64,000 nucleotides of DNA, taken from the NCBI GenBank assembly GCA_002167745.1, contig NHCB01000013.1, forward strand, positions 98,215-162,214, written 5' to 3'. The position numbers and the translations under genes were made by a program. Source of the stretch: Betaproteobacteria bacterium TMED22 (GTDB lineage Bacteria > Pseudomonadota > Gammaproteobacteria > Burkholderiales > Eutrophovitaceae). Below the pieces are notes generated by a model. That model was not told the origin of the DNA and ran no database searches. It saw nothing but the letters and a program-made list of their open reading frames with translations. Shown here piece after piece: positions 1 to 12,760 of this stretch (position 1 is its first letter; each line of letters opens with the position of its first letter).

Positions 1-753
1 CAAAGGCCACGCATTAGGTCCATCCGAAAGTGCCTCCTCAGGGTTAGGGTGCGTCTCCATAAATATGCCACTGATGCCAACAGCTACAGCTGCTCGCGCC
101 AAAACTGGCACAAACTCCCTTTGACCACCGCTCTCATTACCTTTGGCTCCCGGCAACTGAACGGAGTGAGTGGCATCAAAAACAACTGGACAATTTGTTT
201 CCCGCATAATCGCTAGGGACCGCATATCCGAAATCAAGTTGTTGTAACCGAAGCTAACGCCTCGCTCACAAACCAAGATATTATCTTGGCCACTCGCATC
301 CTTTGCTTTTTTGACAACTTCCCTCATTTCACTGGGAGACAAAAATTGTCCTTTCTTAATATTAACGGGTAAACCAGTCGCAGCAACGGCCCTAATAAAA
401 TCAGTTTGCCTACACAAGAAAGCGGGCGTTTGCAGCATATCAACAATAGAGGCTACTTGCTCAACCTCATCAACGGAATGGACGTCCGTGAGAACTGGCA
501 TGCCAATTTGAGATTTAACCAGAGCAAGCACCTCTAAACCACGCGCTATCCCGAGTCCCCTGTAAGAGGAATTTGATGAGCGATTAGCTTTGTCATAGGA
601 AGCTTTAAAGATGATCGGAATTGACAGCTCCTCCCCAATTTCCTTAAGGCGTTGCGCTATTTTTAGGGTCATATCTTCAGACTCGATTACGCATGGTCCC
701 GCAATCACGAAAATCGGAGCATCGAGACCCACTCGGAGTTTACCTACCAGCAC
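1..753 (-). CDS. kdsA: KDO-8-phosphate synthase, 3' end cut by window edge
   Basis: 3-deoxy-D-manno-octulosonate-8-phosphate synthase condenses PEP with arabinose-5-phosphate in the cytoplasm to make the KDO precursor of the lipopolysaccharide core. The frame is absent from the ORF track because it runs off the left edge. I read 251 codons beginning [10 protein letters not shown] with [22 protein letters not shown] and TDVHS, and ending NAWPL at base 1. Family members are about 280 residues, so roughly 30 C-terminal residues are missing. The start is a GTG five bases after AGGAGA. It lies 50 bases downstream of pyrG on the same strand; pyrG-kdsA is a common beta/gamma pairing usually followed by eno. 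Confidence 0.95.
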   Translation of the reverse strand, partial: MLVGKLRVGLDAPIFVIAGPCVIESEDMTLKIAQRLKEIGEELSIPIIFKASYDKANRSSNSSYRGLGIARGLEVLALVKSQIGMPVLTDVHSVDEVEQVASIVDMLQTPAFLCRQTDFIRAVAATGLPVNIKKGQFLSPSEMREVVKKAKDASGQDNILVCERGVSFGYNNLISDMRSLAIMRETNCPVVFDATHSVQLPGAKGNESGGQREFVPVLARAAVAVGISGIFMETHPNPEEALSDGPNAWPL

Positions 754-783
754 TAGTTCTCCTATTGATGTTGATTACCTGAA

Positions 784-803
784 AATCTAAACACATGTTT
801 AGA

Positions 804-805
<2 letters not shown>
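784..805. repeat. Perfect 10-bp inverted repeat at the pyrG stop
   Basis: AATCTAAACA and TGTTTAGATT are exact reverse complements separated by CA, and the repeat reaches into the pyrG stop codon. It is AT-rich with only a short T run after it on the minus strand, so it is a weak terminator at best. It might be an operator or an RNA stem between pyrG and kdsA. Confidence 0.5.
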
Positions 806-2441
<1,636 letters not shown>

Positions 2442-2542
2442 TCATCAAAAGGTACGCAATCCCAATTGTAACATCGGCCAACAACACGACGCGCCTAAAT
2501 TGTTAACTTATAAAGATTAAAATGTTACTTATCTAATAAAGT

Positions 2543-4954
2543 CTAAGCTGCTTTTTCAGCTTTTAGATGCTTACCAAGGTAGATCCAAGTATCTACAACC
2601 GTATCAGGATTTAACGATATCGCGTCAATACCCTCACCAACCAGCCATTCAGCAAAATCTGGATGATCTGAAGGACCTTGACCGCAAATACCGACGTATT
2701 TACCTTTCTTCCGACAAGAATCAATGGCTAAGTGAAGCATCCGCTTAACAGCTAAGTCCCGCTCATCAAATTGGCCGGCAACAATACCCGAATCTCTATC
2801 CAGGCCTAGGGTTAGTTGCGTCATATCGTTAGAACCTATAGAAAATCCGTCAAAGAATTCAAGGAACTCATCAGCCAGTATCGCATTAGTAGGTAATTCA
2901 CACATCATAATGATACGCAGACCATTATCACCGCGCTTTAAACCATAAGATGCGAGCAAATCAATTACCTGCTCTGCTTCACTTAGAGTCCTGACGAACG
3001 GCACCATAACTTCTATATTGGTCAATCCCATTTCGTCTCGCACTGATTTTAAAGCTCGGCACTCAAACTCGAAACAATCCCTAAAGCTATCCGAAATGTA
3101 CCGTGACGTTCCTCTGAACCCAAGCATTGGATTCTCTTCGTTAGGTTCATAGAGTCGTCCGCCAATAAGACTCGAATACTCATTCGACTTGAAATCAGAT
3201 AGCCTCACAATTACCGGTTTAGGAAAAAATGCTGCGCCTAATGTTGAAATACCTTCCTTGAGCTTCTCAACATAAAAATCAACTGGATTAGCGTAACCGG
3301 ATGACCTTGCAGAAACCAATTCCTTAACATCTTCTGGAAGCCGATCAAACTCAATAGCTGCCTTTGGATGTATTCCGATCATTCGAGCAATAATGAATTC
3401 TAATCTTGCTAACCCAATTCCCGCATTAGGTAAGCGTTGGAAATCAAATGCCAACTCTGGATTTCCAACATTCATAGATACTTTGACAGGTATTTCTGGC
3501 AGTTTGTCGAGTTGTATTTTTAAAATTTCAACGTCTAAAATTCCCTCATATACAAATCCTGAATCGCCTTCGGCGCACGAGACAGTGACATGATCTCCTT
3601 CAGACACGACTTGCGTTGCAGTCGCTGTTCCAACTACCGCTGGGATCCCTAATTCTCTAGCGATAATCGCAGCATGACATGTCCTACCGCCCCTATTGGT
3701 AACGATTGCGGATGCCTTTTTCATAACCGGCTCCCAGTCTGGGTCTGTCATATCAGTAACCAATACATCCCCTTCAAGAACACGGTGCATTTCACTCGCA
3801 TCCTTGACCAAGCGAACTACCCCCGAACCAATTTTGGATCCAATCGCGCGACCCTCCACCAAAACTTTACCCCGATTATTTAATTTAAATCGTTCTTGAG
3901 TAGTAGACTCATCCTCCTGTGCCCTCACGGTCTCAGGACGAGCCTGTAAGATATATATCTTACCGTCCTCGCCGTCCTTACCCCATTCAATATCCATAGG
4001 TCGTCCGTAGTGCTTTTCAATTTTAATAGCCTGCAAAGCCAATGCATTAACTTCTTGATCATTGATTGAGAATTCACTCGCTTCTTTAGCTGAAACTGAA
4101 GTAGTTACGGTTGATTGGCCAGCAGTCTGACTCTCAGAGAATTCCATTCGTAACGCCTTACTTCCCAAGTTCCTACGTAAAATTGCGGGAACTCCGCGTT
4201 CCACACCGGGCTTATAGACATAAAACTCGTCAGGGTTCACCTGTCCCTGAACAACCGTCTCTCCCAAACCATATGCCGACGTTATGAAAACAACCTTGTC
4301 AAAACCTGATTCAGTGTCCAGAGTAAACATCACTCCACTGGACCCAGAATCAGATCGGACCATCCGTTGCACTCCAGCCGATAGCGCTACATTTGAATGC
4401 TCGAACCCTTTATGAACTCTATAAGAAATCGCCCTATCATTGTATAAAGATGCAAATACATGTTTAATCGCTTCCAAAATATTCTCTAAACCACGAATAT
4501 TAAGATAGCTTTCTTGCTGACCAGCGAAAGACGCGTCAGGTAAGTCCTCTGCTGTCGCGGAGGAGCGCACAGCGAAAGAAACATTTTCCCCTTCGGTGCT
4601 TGTTAATTCTGCATAAGCTAACTCGATTTCAGATTTAAAGCGTGGCGTCAATGGAGCATCTACAATCCATTGCCTAATTTGCTCTCCTGCTGATGACAAG
4701 GCGCTCAAGTCCTCAATATCTAGTGCAGATAACTTCTCATTAATTTTCTGAGTTAATCCCGACTCCTCTAAAAAATCTCTAAAGGCAGTAGACGTTGTCG
4801 CAAATCCTCCGGGCACCGACACTCCAAGCGTTGATAGTTGCGAAATCATCTCACCTAAGGACGCATTTTTACCGCCAACCTCTTCGACGTCCGTATTTCG
4901 CAGTGAGTGAAAGGGAATCACATAGGGGGAATTATTGTTATCTGTTATGCTCAT
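2543..4954 (-). CDS. ppsA: Phosphoenolpyruvate synthase (pyruvate, water dikinase)
   Basis: Makes PEP from pyruvate and ATP, releasing AMP and phosphate, for gluconeogenesis. The 803 residues compare with 792 in E. coli. The order is an N-terminal ATP-grasp nucleotide-binding domain starting at [11 protein letters not shown], a central phosphohistidine domain with [21 protein letters not shown], and a C-terminal PEP-utilising barrel with [16 protein letters not shown] and [17 protein letters not shown]. The threonine just before the phospho-acceptor histidine is the residue that PpsR enzymes modify in this family. The gene is divergent from ppsR with a short shared promoter region, so the enzyme and its regulator are paired. 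Confidence 0.97.
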   Translation of the reverse strand: MSITDNNNSPYVIPFHSLRNTDVEEVGGKNASLGEMISQLSTLGVSVPGGFATTSTAFRDFLEESGLTQKINEKLSALDIEDLSALSSAGEQIRQWIVDAPLTPRFKSEIELAYAELTSTEGENVSFAVRSSATAEDLPDASFAGQQESYLNIRGLENILEAIKHVFASLYNDRAISYRVHKGFEHSNVALSAGVQRMVRSDSGSSGVMFTLDTESGFDKVVFITSAYGLGETVVQGQVNPDEFYVYKPGVERGVPAILRRNLGSKALRMEFSESQTAGQSTVTTSVSAKEASEFSINDQEVNALALQAIKIEKHYGRPMDIEWGKDGEDGKIYILQARPETVRAQEDESTTQERFKLNNRGKVLVEGRAIGSKIGSGVVRLVKDASEMHRVLEGDVLVTDMTDPDWEPVMKKASAIVTNRGGRTCHAAIIARELGIPAVVGTATATQVVSEGDHVTVSCAEGDSGFVYEGILDVEILKIQLDKLPEIPVKVSMNVGNPELAFDFQRLPNAGIGLARLEFIIARMIGIHPKAAIEFDRLPEDVKELVSARSSGYANPVDFYVEKLKEGISTLGAAFFPKPVIVRLSDFKSNEYSSLIGGRLYEPNEENPMLGFRGTSRYISDSFRDCFEFECRALKSVRDEMGLTNIEVMVPFVRTLSEAEQVIDLLASYGLKRGDNGLRIIMMCELPTNAILADEFLEFFDGFSIGSNDMTQLTLGLDRDSGIVAGQFDERDLAVKRMLHLAIDSCRKKGKYVGICGQGPSDHPDFAEWLVGEGIDAISLNPDTVVDTWIYLGKHLKAEKAA

Positions 4955-5027
4955 TTTTTCTCGTTAATTATTGATACACTGGATTTTTGTATTTTACCTC
5001 ATCATCGCATTATATTGCAGTACACCA
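4955..5027. promoter_or_regulatory. Shared ppsA/ppsR divergent promoter region
   Basis: A perfect TATAAT reads toward ppsA on the minus strand at 5014-5009, and TATATT reads toward ppsR at 5011-5016, so the two -10 candidates overlap. No good -35 box is visible for either: the best toward ppsA is TTTTGC, toward ppsR TTGTAT at 18-bp spacing. The arrangement suggests mutually exclusive or activator-dependent firing, but this is inferred from hexamers alone. Confidence 0.4.
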
Positions 5028-5861
5028 ATGGGCAAAATGAACACAAACACTCGATCCGCTTTTTATATATCCGACAGAACTGGCATTACCGCAGAAATGC
5101 TAGGCCACAGCCTTCTGACTCAATTTGAAGAAGTAAAGTTTAACGAGGCTACAATGCCCTTTATTGACACACCGACTAAGGCAAATGAGGCAGTCAATCA
5201 AATCAATCAGGCCTGTGAATCTAATGGTAACCGACCTCTCGTCTTCAGTACGTTGGTCAATTCTAAGCTGTCGTCCATTGTTAAAACTGCAAATGCACTT
5301 TATGTAGATTGTTTCCAAGTCTTCATTGCTCCTATGGAAGTCGAGCTACAACTAAAATCAAATCATTCAGTTGGACGCTCCCACAGCAATCGAGGATCGG
5401 GGTATTTAAAACGAATGGACGCCGTAAATTTTGCGCTTGCTTACGACGATGGACAGACGGTTAAAGATATGGAGGAAGCCGACGTCATACTAGTAGGCGT
5501 ATCCCGCTGCGGAAAAACGCCAACCTGTCTCTATTTAGGTATGCAATTCGGAATCAAAGCTGCCAACTTTCCTCTTATTCCAGAAGACTTTGAACGTCTA
5601 GCCCTACCTAGCACGCTTGATGCCTTTCGACACAAATTGTTCGGGCTGACAATCCGACCCGATCGTTTAGTGCGCATCCGAAATGAGCGTCGTCCTGACA
5701 GTAAGTACGCATCCCTAAGAAATTGCGAGAGTGAAGTGCGTTTGTCAGAGGCGTTAATGAAACAGGAGAACGTCGATTATTTAGATACCACCTCCAGATC
5801 AATCGAGGAATTAGCTGCCGTAATCATGCAAAGAGCGCAACTGAAGCGACAGGCCTTTTAA
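5028..5861 (+). CDS. ppsR: PEP synthase regulatory protein (bifunctional kinase/pyrophosphorylase)
   Basis: DUF299 family. It inactivates PEP synthase by ADP-dependent threonine phosphorylation and reactivates it by phosphate-dependent removal. The track ORF begins at 4971, but its first 19 residues are hydrophobic and outside the family. Starting at the ATG at 5028 gives 277 residues, the E. coli length; an ATG at 5037 is also possible. The N-terminal motif is YISDRTGITAEMLGHSLL, where many homologues have SDGT. The P-loop is GVSRCGKTPTCLYLGMQFG near residue 155, followed by NFPLIPEDFE and RNERRPDSKYAS. It is one of only two plus-strand genes before 46 kb and converges on rnhB with an 11-base gap. 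Confidence 0.93.
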   Translation: MGKMNTNTRSAFYISDRTGITAEMLGHSLLTQFEEVKFNEATMPFIDTPTKANEAVNQINQACESNGNRPLVFSTLVNSKLSSIVKTANALYVDCFQVFIAPMEVELQLKSNHSVGRSHSNRGSGYLKRMDAVNFALAYDDGQTVKDMEEADVILVGVSRCGKTPTCLYLGMQFGIKAANFPLIPEDFERLALPSTLDAFRHKLFGLTIRPDRLVRIRNERRPDSKYASLRNCESEVRLSEALMKQENVDYLDTTSRSIEELAAVIMQRAQLKRQAF

Positions 5862-5872
5862 AATAAAGCAAT

Positions 5873-6451
5873 TTAAGTCAGCTTCATTGACTTAATAGGC
5901 TCAAAAGTTTTTCTATGAAGGGGGGTGACTCCGAAATTTTTTATGGCTTCGATATGAGCTTTAGTTCCATAACCTTTATGGCTTCTGAAACCCCAATCTG
6001 GATAAAGTTCATCTAAAACTATAAGCCTTTCATCCCGTGCGACTTTCGCAATAATCGAGGCTGCAGAAATACTTGGCTCTTTTTGATCTCCCTTAACGAT
6101 TGTTCGTACATTAACCTTGTCTAAAATTGGAGCTTTGTTACCATCCACCAATACGATTTCGGGAAACACATTAAGAGCCTCTATCGCACGCGTCATCGCC
6201 AACATCGTTGCATTTAAAATGTTTAAATCGTCAATTTCTTCGACCGAAGCAAACGAAATCGCCCACGCCAACGCTTTCTCTTTAATCTCAACAGATAAGT
6301 CTGTTCGACGTTTTGCAGATAATTTTTTGGAGTCCCTAAGGCCATTAATAGGAGCGTTGGGATTCAAAATTACCGCTGCTGCGTATACCTCTCCCGCTAA
6401 GGGGCCTCTACCCGCCTCATCTACGCCTGCCGTATTTACGATACCAGTCAT
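5873..6451 (-). CDS. rnhB: Ribonuclease HII
   Basis: Cleaves the RNA strand of RNA-DNA hybrids and starts removal of single ribonucleotides from DNA. The 192 residues are typical. The catalytic [10 protein letters not shown] motif near residue 10 carries the Asp-Glu pair, with further acidic and basic positions in LVDGNKAP and [12 protein letters not shown]. The ATG overlaps the lpxB stop as ATGA, so it is probably translationally coupled. It is the last gene of the lpxD-fabZ-lpxA-lpxB-rnhB string, as in many beta- and gammaproteobacteria. The dnaE gene that follows in E. coli and Pseudomonas is not here. Confidence 0.96.
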   Translation of the reverse strand: MTGIVNTAGVDEAGRGPLAGEVYAAAVILNPNAPINGLRDSKKLSAKRRTDLSVEIKEKALAWAISFASVEEIDDLNILNATMLAMTRAIEALNVFPEIVLVDGNKAPILDKVNVRTIVKGDQKEPSISAASIIAKVARDERLIVLDELYPDWGFRSHKGYGTKAHIEAIKNFGVTPLHRKTFEPIKSMKLT

Positions 6452-7608
6452 TTATTTAATATGAACTCCTCAATGGCATCAGCGCTTCGACTTGCCGATC
6501 CAACTCTAAGGATCTTCTTGATTTGCTGAAAACGGATACGCATATACCCAAGTTCCTCCGGTCGCTCAAAAAGCGAGATCACCGCATTAGCCAAAAAATT
6601 TGACCTTGCTTTTTCTTGTATGAACTCCCCGACCAACATCTCGTTGGCAATAATATTCGGAAGCGACACGAATTTTGTTTTAGCTCGACGTCGCATCAAC
6701 CAAGCTGTCAATTTAGACACTTTATAAGTTACGACCATTGGACACTCACACAACAAAGCTTCTAAGGTCGCAGTGCCGGAGGCTATAATCGCGACATCAG
6801 CAGCCTTCAAAACCCTTTGTGTATTTCCCGGTGTAAATTGTATTTCATTAATCAAACCTTTTCCGCTCCGAGACAAATGTGCACGTGCATAGGCAATCGC
6901 ATCATCATCCAGTAAAGGAACAAGAAAACGGACATCAGAATACCTAGCTCTAATGATATTTGCAGTATCACTCATTAATTCGAGGTGTTGCTTCAACTCC
7001 GAACGTCTACTGCCGGGAAGTAGCGCTACCAGTTTTTGGTCGCGAGAAAGATCTAACTCATCTCGATATCTAATTCGATCAATGGTTACTTCGATCTGAT
7101 CTGCAAGAGGATGTCCCACATAGGAAACAGGAATTCCTTCACTCTCGTATATTTTTTCTTCGAACGGAAACAACACTAACATTCTATCCAAAGATTCACG
7201 AATTTTATGGATTCTTTCATAGCGCCATGCCCATATCGAAGGGCTAACTAAATGAATTACGGGTATGCCACCTTTTCGCACAGATCTCTCTAGTAAAAGA
7301 TTAAAGTCGGGCGAATCAATGCCGATAACCAAGTCCGGTTGATAGTTCAGAATTCTTCTTATAAGGGATAATCGTATGCGGATAAGCCTAGGAAGCTTTC
7401 TAATTACCTCTACATATCCCATTACCGAAAGCTCACTCATAGGATACCAAGACTCAAATCCTTGCTTAAGCATAAGTGGTCCACCTATTCCGACAGATTC
7501 GACCTTGGAAAATCTTTCATTCAATTCTTTTAATAACGCAGACCCAAGTATATCCCCGGACGCTTCGCCAGCAACGATTGCGACGCGTAGCTCGGATTTA
7601 TAAGACAT
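6448..7608 (-). CDS. lpxB: Lipid-A-disaccharide synthase
   Basis: Joins UDP-2,3-diacylglucosamine to lipid X to form the tetraacyl disaccharide of lipid A at the inner membrane face. GT19-type features are [12 protein letters not shown] at the N-terminus, [39 protein letters not shown] and [10 protein letters not shown]. The track ORF uses a TTG at 7614 that overlaps the lpxA stop. I prefer the ATG two codons later, giving 386 residues, although neither has a clear ribosome-binding site. The stop overlaps rnhB by four bases. Confidence 0.96.
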   Translation of the reverse strand: MSYKSELRVAIVAGEASGDILGSALLKELNERFSKVESVGIGGPLMLKQGFESWYPMSELSVMGYVEVIRKLPRLIRIRLSLIRRILNYQPDLVIGIDSPDFNLLLERSVRKGGIPVIHLVSPSIWAWRYERIHKIRESLDRMLVLFPFEEKIYESEGIPVSYVGHPLADQIEVTIDRIRYRDELDLSRDQKLVALLPGSRRSELKQHLELMSDTANIIRARYSDVRFLVPLLDDDAIAYARAHLSRSGKGLINEIQFTPGNTQRVLKAADVAIIASGTATLEALLCECPMVVTYKVSKLTAWLMRRRAKTKFVSLPNIIANEMLVGEFIQEKARSNFLANAVISLFERPEELGYMRIRFQQIKKILRVGSASRSADAIEEFILNK

Positions 7609-7610
7609 AC

Positions 7611-8384
7611 TCAACGGATAATACTTCTGCCTGAGGTCGAAGACAAAAACTCAGATAACACAATCAGCTCTGAAGATTCTCGCGCCATCCGGTCAATTTC
7701 CATCCTTGCTTCATTCAGCGATAGTGAAGAACGGTATAGAACCTTGTAAGCATCTCGAATCATTTTAATTGAAGCTCGCAAGAATCCTCTTCTTTTGAGC
7801 CCCTCAGCGTTAATGCCATGGGGCTTGGCAACATCACCACTGCATGTCACGTATGGAGGCACATCAGACAAAACAACTGACCCCACACCCGTTAGCGCAT
7901 GCGAGCCTATGCGACAAAATTGATGGACACCACTAAATCCACCGAGCATCGCATAATCACCCACTTCCACATGACCCGCTAATTGAGTGCAATTCGCCAA
8001 AATAACGTCATCCCGCACAACACAATCGTGAGCAATATGCACGTAAGCCATGATCCAGTTACGGTTACCAACAACGGTCTTGGCTTTGTCTTGCGTCGTT
8101 CCTGTGTTGAAAGAGCAAAACTCGCGGATTACGTTTTCGTCCCCAATCTCCAGAGTTGTCTCTTCACCAGCATATTTTTTATCTTGCGGCTGTTCCCCAA
8201 GCGAAACATGATGAAAAATATTGTTATTTCTACCAATCAATGTTTTACCCGTTATTACCGCGTGATTACCGATACGGGTTCCGGAACCTATTGATACATT
8301 CTTGCCAATTAAAGAATACGCCCCAATCTCTACGTCTGTAGATATCTGAGCACCGGGCTCAACAATAGCAGTCTGATGGATCAT
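7611..8384 (-). CDS. lpxA: UDP-N-acetylglucosamine acyltransferase
   Basis: First step of lipid A synthesis, transferring a hydroxyacyl chain from ACP to the 3-OH of UDP-GlcNAc. The protein is a left-handed beta-helix of hexapeptide repeats, with the catalytic histidine in YVHIAHDC and a C-terminal helical region after GLKRRGF. The track ORF begins at a GTG at 8402. The ATG at 8384 begins [14 protein letters not shown], matches the family N-terminus, overlaps the fabZ stop as ATGA and is preceded by GAGGGAGG. It gives 257 residues, against 262 in E. coli. Confidence 0.97.
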   Translation of the reverse strand: MIHQTAIVEPGAQISTDVEIGAYSLIGKNVSIGSGTRIGNHAVITGKTLIGRNNNIFHHVSLGEQPQDKKYAGEETTLEIGDENVIREFCSFNTGTTQDKAKTVVGNRNWIMAYVHIAHDCVVRDDVILANCTQLAGHVEVGDYAMLGGFSGVHQFCRIGSHALTGVGSVVLSDVPPYVTCSGDVAKPHGINAEGLKRRGFLRASIKMIRDAYKVLYRSSLSLNEARMEIDRMARESSELIVLSEFLSSTSGRSIIR

Positions 8385-8815
8385 ACCTCCCTCATAGTGC
8401 ACATCAATACTGCTTCAGACGCGAGCTGTCCGCCCGATTCAGCCTTAACTGAAAATTTCCATATACCTTTAAGATTGCGCACTATCTCAGCAGTAATAGT
8501 CAGCTGATCACCAGGTACTACGGGTTTTTTAAATCTCGCTTTATCGATACCAACAAAATAAACCACATGGTCTTCAGGTTTAGTTGTACCCATAGATTTA
8601 AATGCCAGTAGAGCTGCTGCTTGAGCCATTGCCTCAATGATCAAGACTCCCGGCATTACGGGATGGTCTGGAAAATGCCCTTGAAAAAATGGTTCATTTA
8701 TCGTGACATTTTTTATAGCAACCAGAGTTCTATTAGGATCAAAAGTCTCAACTCGATCGATCAGTAAAAAGGGGTAACGGTGAGGTAGAACCTTCATAAT
8801 TTCGCTAATATCCAT
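8381..8815 (-). CDS. fabZ: 3-hydroxyacyl-[ACP] dehydratase FabZ
   Basis: Hot-dog-fold dehydratase of fatty acid elongation, converting 3-hydroxyacyl-ACP to trans-2-enoyl-ACP. It competes with LpxA and LpxD for hydroxyacyl-ACP, which explains its place between them. [13 protein letters not shown] precedes the catalytic [22 protein letters not shown] segment with the active His and Glu. The track ORF starts at a TTG at 8827. The ATG at 8815 has GGAA about eight bases upstream and gives 144 residues, so I use it. Confidence 0.96.
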   Translation of the reverse strand: MDISEIMKVLPHRYPFLLIDRVETFDPNRTLVAIKNVTINEPFFQGHFPDHPVMPGVLIIEAMAQAAALLAFKSMGTTKPEDHVVYFVGIDKARFKKPVVPGDQLTITAEIVRNLKGIWKFSVKAESGGQLASEAVLMCTMREV

Positions 8816-8850
8816 AAATTTTTCCAATCTAGTCCTCAGTTCTAACTCAG

Positions 8851-9906
8851 TTACCGCTTGGTGACATTTTTCTCGGTCGTTATAGAGACAATATTTTCCA
8901 AATCTTTAACGCGTTTGACTAGTTCTGTTAGCTTTCGAACGGCAGCAGCATTCTTTTTCCATGCAGCGTGTTCACTCAGTGGGTAAACGCTGGTGTATCT
9001 GCCCGCTTCTAAAATATTCTTGGAAACAAGAGAACCTGCAGATATGTCTACATTATCGCAAACCTTAAGATGACCAGTGAACATGGCGGCACCGCCAACA
9101 CGACAATTTTGACCAATCTCTACACTTCCAGCGATACCAACACATCCCGATATAATCGTGTGATTTCCGATATTACAATTGTGTCCTATCTGAACTTGAT
9201 TATCTATTTTTACGCCACAGCCAATAATAGTATCGTCAATGGATCCCCGGTCAATTGTCGTGTTACACCCGACCTCGGTCCCATTACTAATGATGACACG
9301 CCCAACTTGTTTCACTTTAATCCACTTAGCTTCTTCTTGGACGTAACCAAAACCATCTCCTCCTATGACAGCACCGCTGTGAATCACACAATCTTCCCCA
9401 ATTTCACAGTCATCGAGTATCGAAGCCCCAGGATGTACAACAGCGTTTCTTCCGAGTTTGACCTTTTTGCCGATATAAGAACGCGCTTTCAAAATAACGC
9501 CCTCAGATATTTCTGCACCATCTTCAATGATTACATGAGGTCCGACCGTCACTTCGTCTGCAAGGGAAACGTTGGCACCCAAATAAGCAGAAGAGCTGAT
9601 ATCCGCGTTTCCCTCCTCAGAGCCAAACATCAAATCTAAGACTTGAGCGAAATACAAGTACGGTTTTTCTACAATTATTTTGGTAATCGTCCCACTAAAA
9701 TTGTCACAATCATCAGCAGAGACGACGACGACTGAGGCCTCGACCTGTGAGATATAACGTGAAAGACTTTTATCACTGTAGAACGTGATCTGCCCCTTAC
9801 CGGCGTTCCGAAGGGTACCCACGCTCATCAGAATTATAGAGGAGTCCCCGACAATCGTTCCGCCTAATTGGTCTACGATCTCCTGAACTGTTAGGTTCTT
9901 AACCAA
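8851..9906 (-). CDS. lpxD: UDP-3-O-acylglucosamine N-acyltransferase
   Basis: Third step of lipid A synthesis, adding the N-linked hydroxyacyl chain. The 351 residues include an N-terminal uridine-binding domain of about 100 residues, a hexapeptide left-handed helix from about 110 to 310, and a C-terminal helix. The catalytic histidine is in [16 protein letters not shown]. The start is a TTG with AAGGGA eight bases upstream and no in-frame ATG nearby. It lies between skp and fabZ, the standard order. Confidence 0.95.
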   Translation of the reverse strand: MVKNLTVQEIVDQLGGTIVGDSSIILMSVGTLRNAGKGQITFYSDKSLSRYISQVEASVVVVSADDCDNFSGTITKIIVEKPYLYFAQVLDLMFGSEEGNADISSSAYLGANVSLADEVTVGPHVIIEDGAEISEGVILKARSYIGKKVKLGRNAVVHPGASILDDCEIGEDCVIHSGAVIGGDGFGYVQEEAKWIKVKQVGRVIISNGTEVGCNTTIDRGSIDDTIIGCGVKIDNQVQIGHNCNIGNHTIISGCVGIAGSVEIGQNCRVGGAAMFTGHLKVCDNVDISAGSLVSKNILEAGRYTSVYPLSEHAAWKKNAAAVRKLTELVKRVKDLENIVSITTEKNVTKR

Positions 9907-9933
9907 ACTCGAATCCCTTAGATTACAGCAGCC

Positions 9934-10443
9934 CTAGTCGTCTTCAAGAGCTTTTATGACCTTATCAGTTATATCGAGACGCTCGCTTCTGTAAACAGCT
10001 TCTTGCAGTATGAGGTCATACTGTTCCTCAGCAGCAATTTTATCGATTTCTTCATTCGCGATGCGTAAAATAATTTTTAACTCCTCTTGCTTTCTGAGGT
10101 TTAACTCTTCTCTAAACTCCCGTTGCAGCCGCTGAATTTCGCGAGAAAGCCGGGCCAACTCTGACTCTAAAGCCCTTTTCTCAGACTCAGCCATGGTCAG
10201 ACCGTCCTTTTCTAGCTTAGCCTTTACCTCTGTAGCTTCGGAATTAACCGCTTTAATTTCCTGATCTCTCGGCGCGAACTCGTCTTGAAGTTTCTTTTGT
10301 GATCGAATAGCAGGAGCAGCCTCTTTAAAGACACGATCAGTATTTACAAAACCAATCTTCAGCTCCTGCGCTAAGGGACTAGTCGAAAAACCGAAAAAGC
10401 TTGCAGCAACTAAGCCGAAAAAATAAATTGATATTTTGGTCAC
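9934..10443 (-). CDS. skp: Periplasmic chaperone Skp/OmpH
   Basis: Holds unfolded outer-membrane proteins in the periplasm on their way to the Bam complex. The 169 residues begin with a signal peptide (FFGLVAASFFGFSTSPLAQ) with likely cleavage after LAQ. KIGFVNTDRVFKEA then leads into the long charged coiled-coil arms (residues about 55-130) and the closing strand YDLILQEAVYRS. It starts with GTG, with GGGGAG five bases upstream. It sits directly after bamA, the protein it delivers clients to. Confidence 0.93.
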   Translation of the reverse strand: MTKISIYFFGLVAASFFGFSTSPLAQELKIGFVNTDRVFKEAAPAIRSQKKLQDEFAPRDQEIKAVNSEATEVKAKLEKDGLTMAESEKRALESELARLSREIQRLQREFREELNLRKQEELKIILRIANEEIDKIAAEEQYDLILQEAVYRSERLDITDKVIKALEDD

Positions 10444-10465
10444 AACAACTCCCCAACTTATAATG

Positions 10466-12745
10466 TTAAAAACCGGTGCCTAAAGTGAATTGAAATCCCT
10501 CTGTTTTGTCCGTCACTTCAGCATTAAGTGCTTTCGCAAAATTAAATCTCATAGGACCCACTGGAGAATACCAATTAAATCCTAGACCAGCAGAATACCT
10601 CATCTCAGATAATCCATCATCAAAATGATTAGCTACTGAGCCGCTATCCACGAACGCAGAAAATCTCATTGATTTATCCAAATTCAGACCTGGTATAGGA
10701 AATATCACTTCAGCCTGGCTTAACAAGCGGCGCTTCCCCCCCAGAGCCTGTCCCAGGGAATTTCTAGGACCGAGAGAGCTTGTTTGGTATCCACGGACAG
10801 AACTCGCTCCTCCAGCATAGAAATTTTTATAAAATGGAAGTTGCTTACCATCATAATCCTCGGCATAAGCAACAGATCCTCCTAAGCGTAAGGTAAAATC
10901 TTTAGATAACGGCCGGTACCATTCAGCTTTATACGAGAGATTATAGTATGTAAGATCTCCAGCGGGACTAGATAGCTCTGACCCAAATCGTTGCAATAGG
11001 CCGTCTGTCGGATAAATCGCACTATCCCTCTTGTCTCGGGACCAACCCACGGTAAACGGTATGATCGTGTTGTCATTCCCGTTAAGGTCAACAAACTCTT
11101 GGTATTCGGACGTTGCATTATCCCCTAATGTAATAGATGTCTGTTCCGCTCCAACTCCGTAAAAAATTCTATCGTATTCCGTCAGAGGCACCCCAAAACC
11201 GATAGATGCACTGTTAGTCGAACTGGCAAAAGCAGAAACAACTAAACTACTTACATCGGTGTCTCTCTTCCCAAATTTATAGGTTCGACTCACGCCATCA
11301 TCTGTAGCGTATGGATTAGTAAATGCGATCTCATAAGTCTCATTAATTTTACCGGTACTCACATTGAAACTTAACGAATTACCTGTTCCCATAAAGTTAT
11401 TTTGAGACAAACCGAGTTGAAGCAGCATCTTATCTGTACTGGAGAAACCAATACCCACCGAAAAGTTACCCGTCATACGCTCAACCACTTTTACTTCCAA
11501 ATCGACCTGATCGACCGTACCTGAGACCGGTGTCGTATTGATCATGACATCTGAAAAAAAACCAAGAAGGTTCAGCCGCTGCTTAGAGCGATTAATATCT
11601 TTAACGGAATACCATGCACCCTCCATTTGTCTCAACTCACGACGGATGACTTCATCCCTCGTATCAAGGTTCCCGTTAATATTAATGCGGCGAACATAAA
11701 CTCTTTGGCCCGAATTCACATACAAAGTAAACCCAATTTTCGAATCGCCAACATTCTTTTCAGGAACTGGATTTACGCTTGCGTTGGCGTAGCCATCCTC
11801 ACCTAAACGATCAGTAATTTTTTGTGTCAAGTCTGTCAGTCTCTTCCTTGAAAACACTTCTCCAGGAGCAATGTCTACAAGCTTAGCCAAATCTTCACGC
11901 TTAACTACTTCATCTCCACCAACGTAAATAGTATCAAAAGTAAATTTCTCTCCCTCGGAGAGGGATATGGTAATAAATACATTTTCACGATCAGCAGACA
12001 ATTGAACTTGAGTGCTTTCGATTCTGAAATCAGCATATCCACTGTCAAGATAAAGTGATCGGATCTCCTCTTGGTCTCCCTCTAAGCTTTGTTTAGAGTA
12101 CTCACTAGATCCCGAAAACAAATCAAATTTTCCAAGAGCCTTTAAACTCATCTGTTTTCGTAAATCTTTGTCTGTGAAAGCAAAATTTCCTACAAAATTA
12201 ATTTGATTAATGACAGCTCTAGCGCCTTCAAAAATATCAAACGTCACCGCAACACGATTTCTCTCCAGCGGAGTAGTCGTAGAGATGATTTCGACACTGT
12301 ACTTCCCCTTGGACATGTACAACTCTTTAAGCTCGCGCTCCGCCAAATCAAGGATCGCACCATCAAGAATCGCGGATTCACGCAAGCCCATCTGACTTAA
12401 CGCTTCTATAATTTGTTCCTCGCTCAAAAGCTTTGAGCCTGTGACCGACACCTTATAAACAGCTGGACGCTCCACGAGTCTAATAACGAGTACTCCACCG
12501 TCAAGCAAAACTTGGACATCATCAAAAAACCCGGTTTTAAATATCTCACTGATAATTTGATTGGTAACGTCTCGATCGACTGTCTCGCCAACCTGGACAG
12601 GAATGTTAGAAAATATTAGGCCTGGATCAGTTCTTTCAATCCCTTCTATTCTGATATCGTCAATGACAAATGGATCGAAAGCGCGCGATGCACAGCTTAG
12701 GCTCAGCAAAAGCACTAGCAAAGCAACTTTGAAGTAATTAATCAT
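10466..12745 (-). CDS. bamA: Outer membrane protein assembly factor BamA
   Basis: Central Omp85-family subunit that inserts beta-barrels into the outer membrane. The 759 residues comprise a signal peptide ending near CASRAF, five POTRA domains from about 23 to 420, and a 16-strand barrel. The barrel includes the RGY loop motif (SSVRGYQTSSLGPRN) and the VGPMRFNFAKAL strand, and ends in GTGF with the terminal Phe expected of an outer-membrane barrel. The ATG start is clear. The lipoprotein partner BamB is encoded elsewhere in this window. Confidence 0.97.
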   Translation of the reverse strand: MINYFKVALLVLLLSLSCASRAFDPFVIDDIRIEGIERTDPGLIFSNIPVQVGETVDRDVTNQIISEIFKTGFFDDVQVLLDGGVLVIRLVERPAVYKVSVTGSKLLSEEQIIEALSQMGLRESAILDGAILDLAERELKELYMSKGKYSVEIISTTTPLERNRVAVTFDIFEGARAVINQINFVGNFAFTDKDLRKQMSLKALGKFDLFSGSSEYSKQSLEGDQEEIRSLYLDSGYADFRIESTQVQLSADRENVFITISLSEGEKFTFDTIYVGGDEVVKREDLAKLVDIAPGEVFSRKRLTDLTQKITDRLGEDGYANASVNPVPEKNVGDSKIGFTLYVNSGQRVYVRRININGNLDTRDEVIRRELRQMEGAWYSVKDINRSKQRLNLLGFFSDVMINTTPVSGTVDQVDLEVKVVERMTGNFSVGIGFSSTDKMLLQLGLSQNNFMGTGNSLSFNVSTGKINETYEIAFTNPYATDDGVSRTYKFGKRDTDVSSLVVSAFASSTNSASIGFGVPLTEYDRIFYGVGAEQTSITLGDNATSEYQEFVDLNGNDNTIIPFTVGWSRDKRDSAIYPTDGLLQRFGSELSSPAGDLTYYNLSYKAEWYRPLSKDFTLRLGGSVAYAEDYDGKQLPFYKNFYAGGASSVRGYQTSSLGPRNSLGQALGGKRRLLSQAEVIFPIPGLNLDKSMRFSAFVDSGSVANHFDDGLSEMRYSAGLGFNWYSPVGPMRFNFAKALNAEVTDKTEGFQFTLGTGF

Positions 12746-12760
12746 GCGCAGCTACCTTTT

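Noticed and set aside
9070-9639. 189-residue plus-strand ORF opposite lpxD
   Set aside because: Its Thr/Asn-rich repeats are the reverse complement of the hexapeptide repeats of LpxD.
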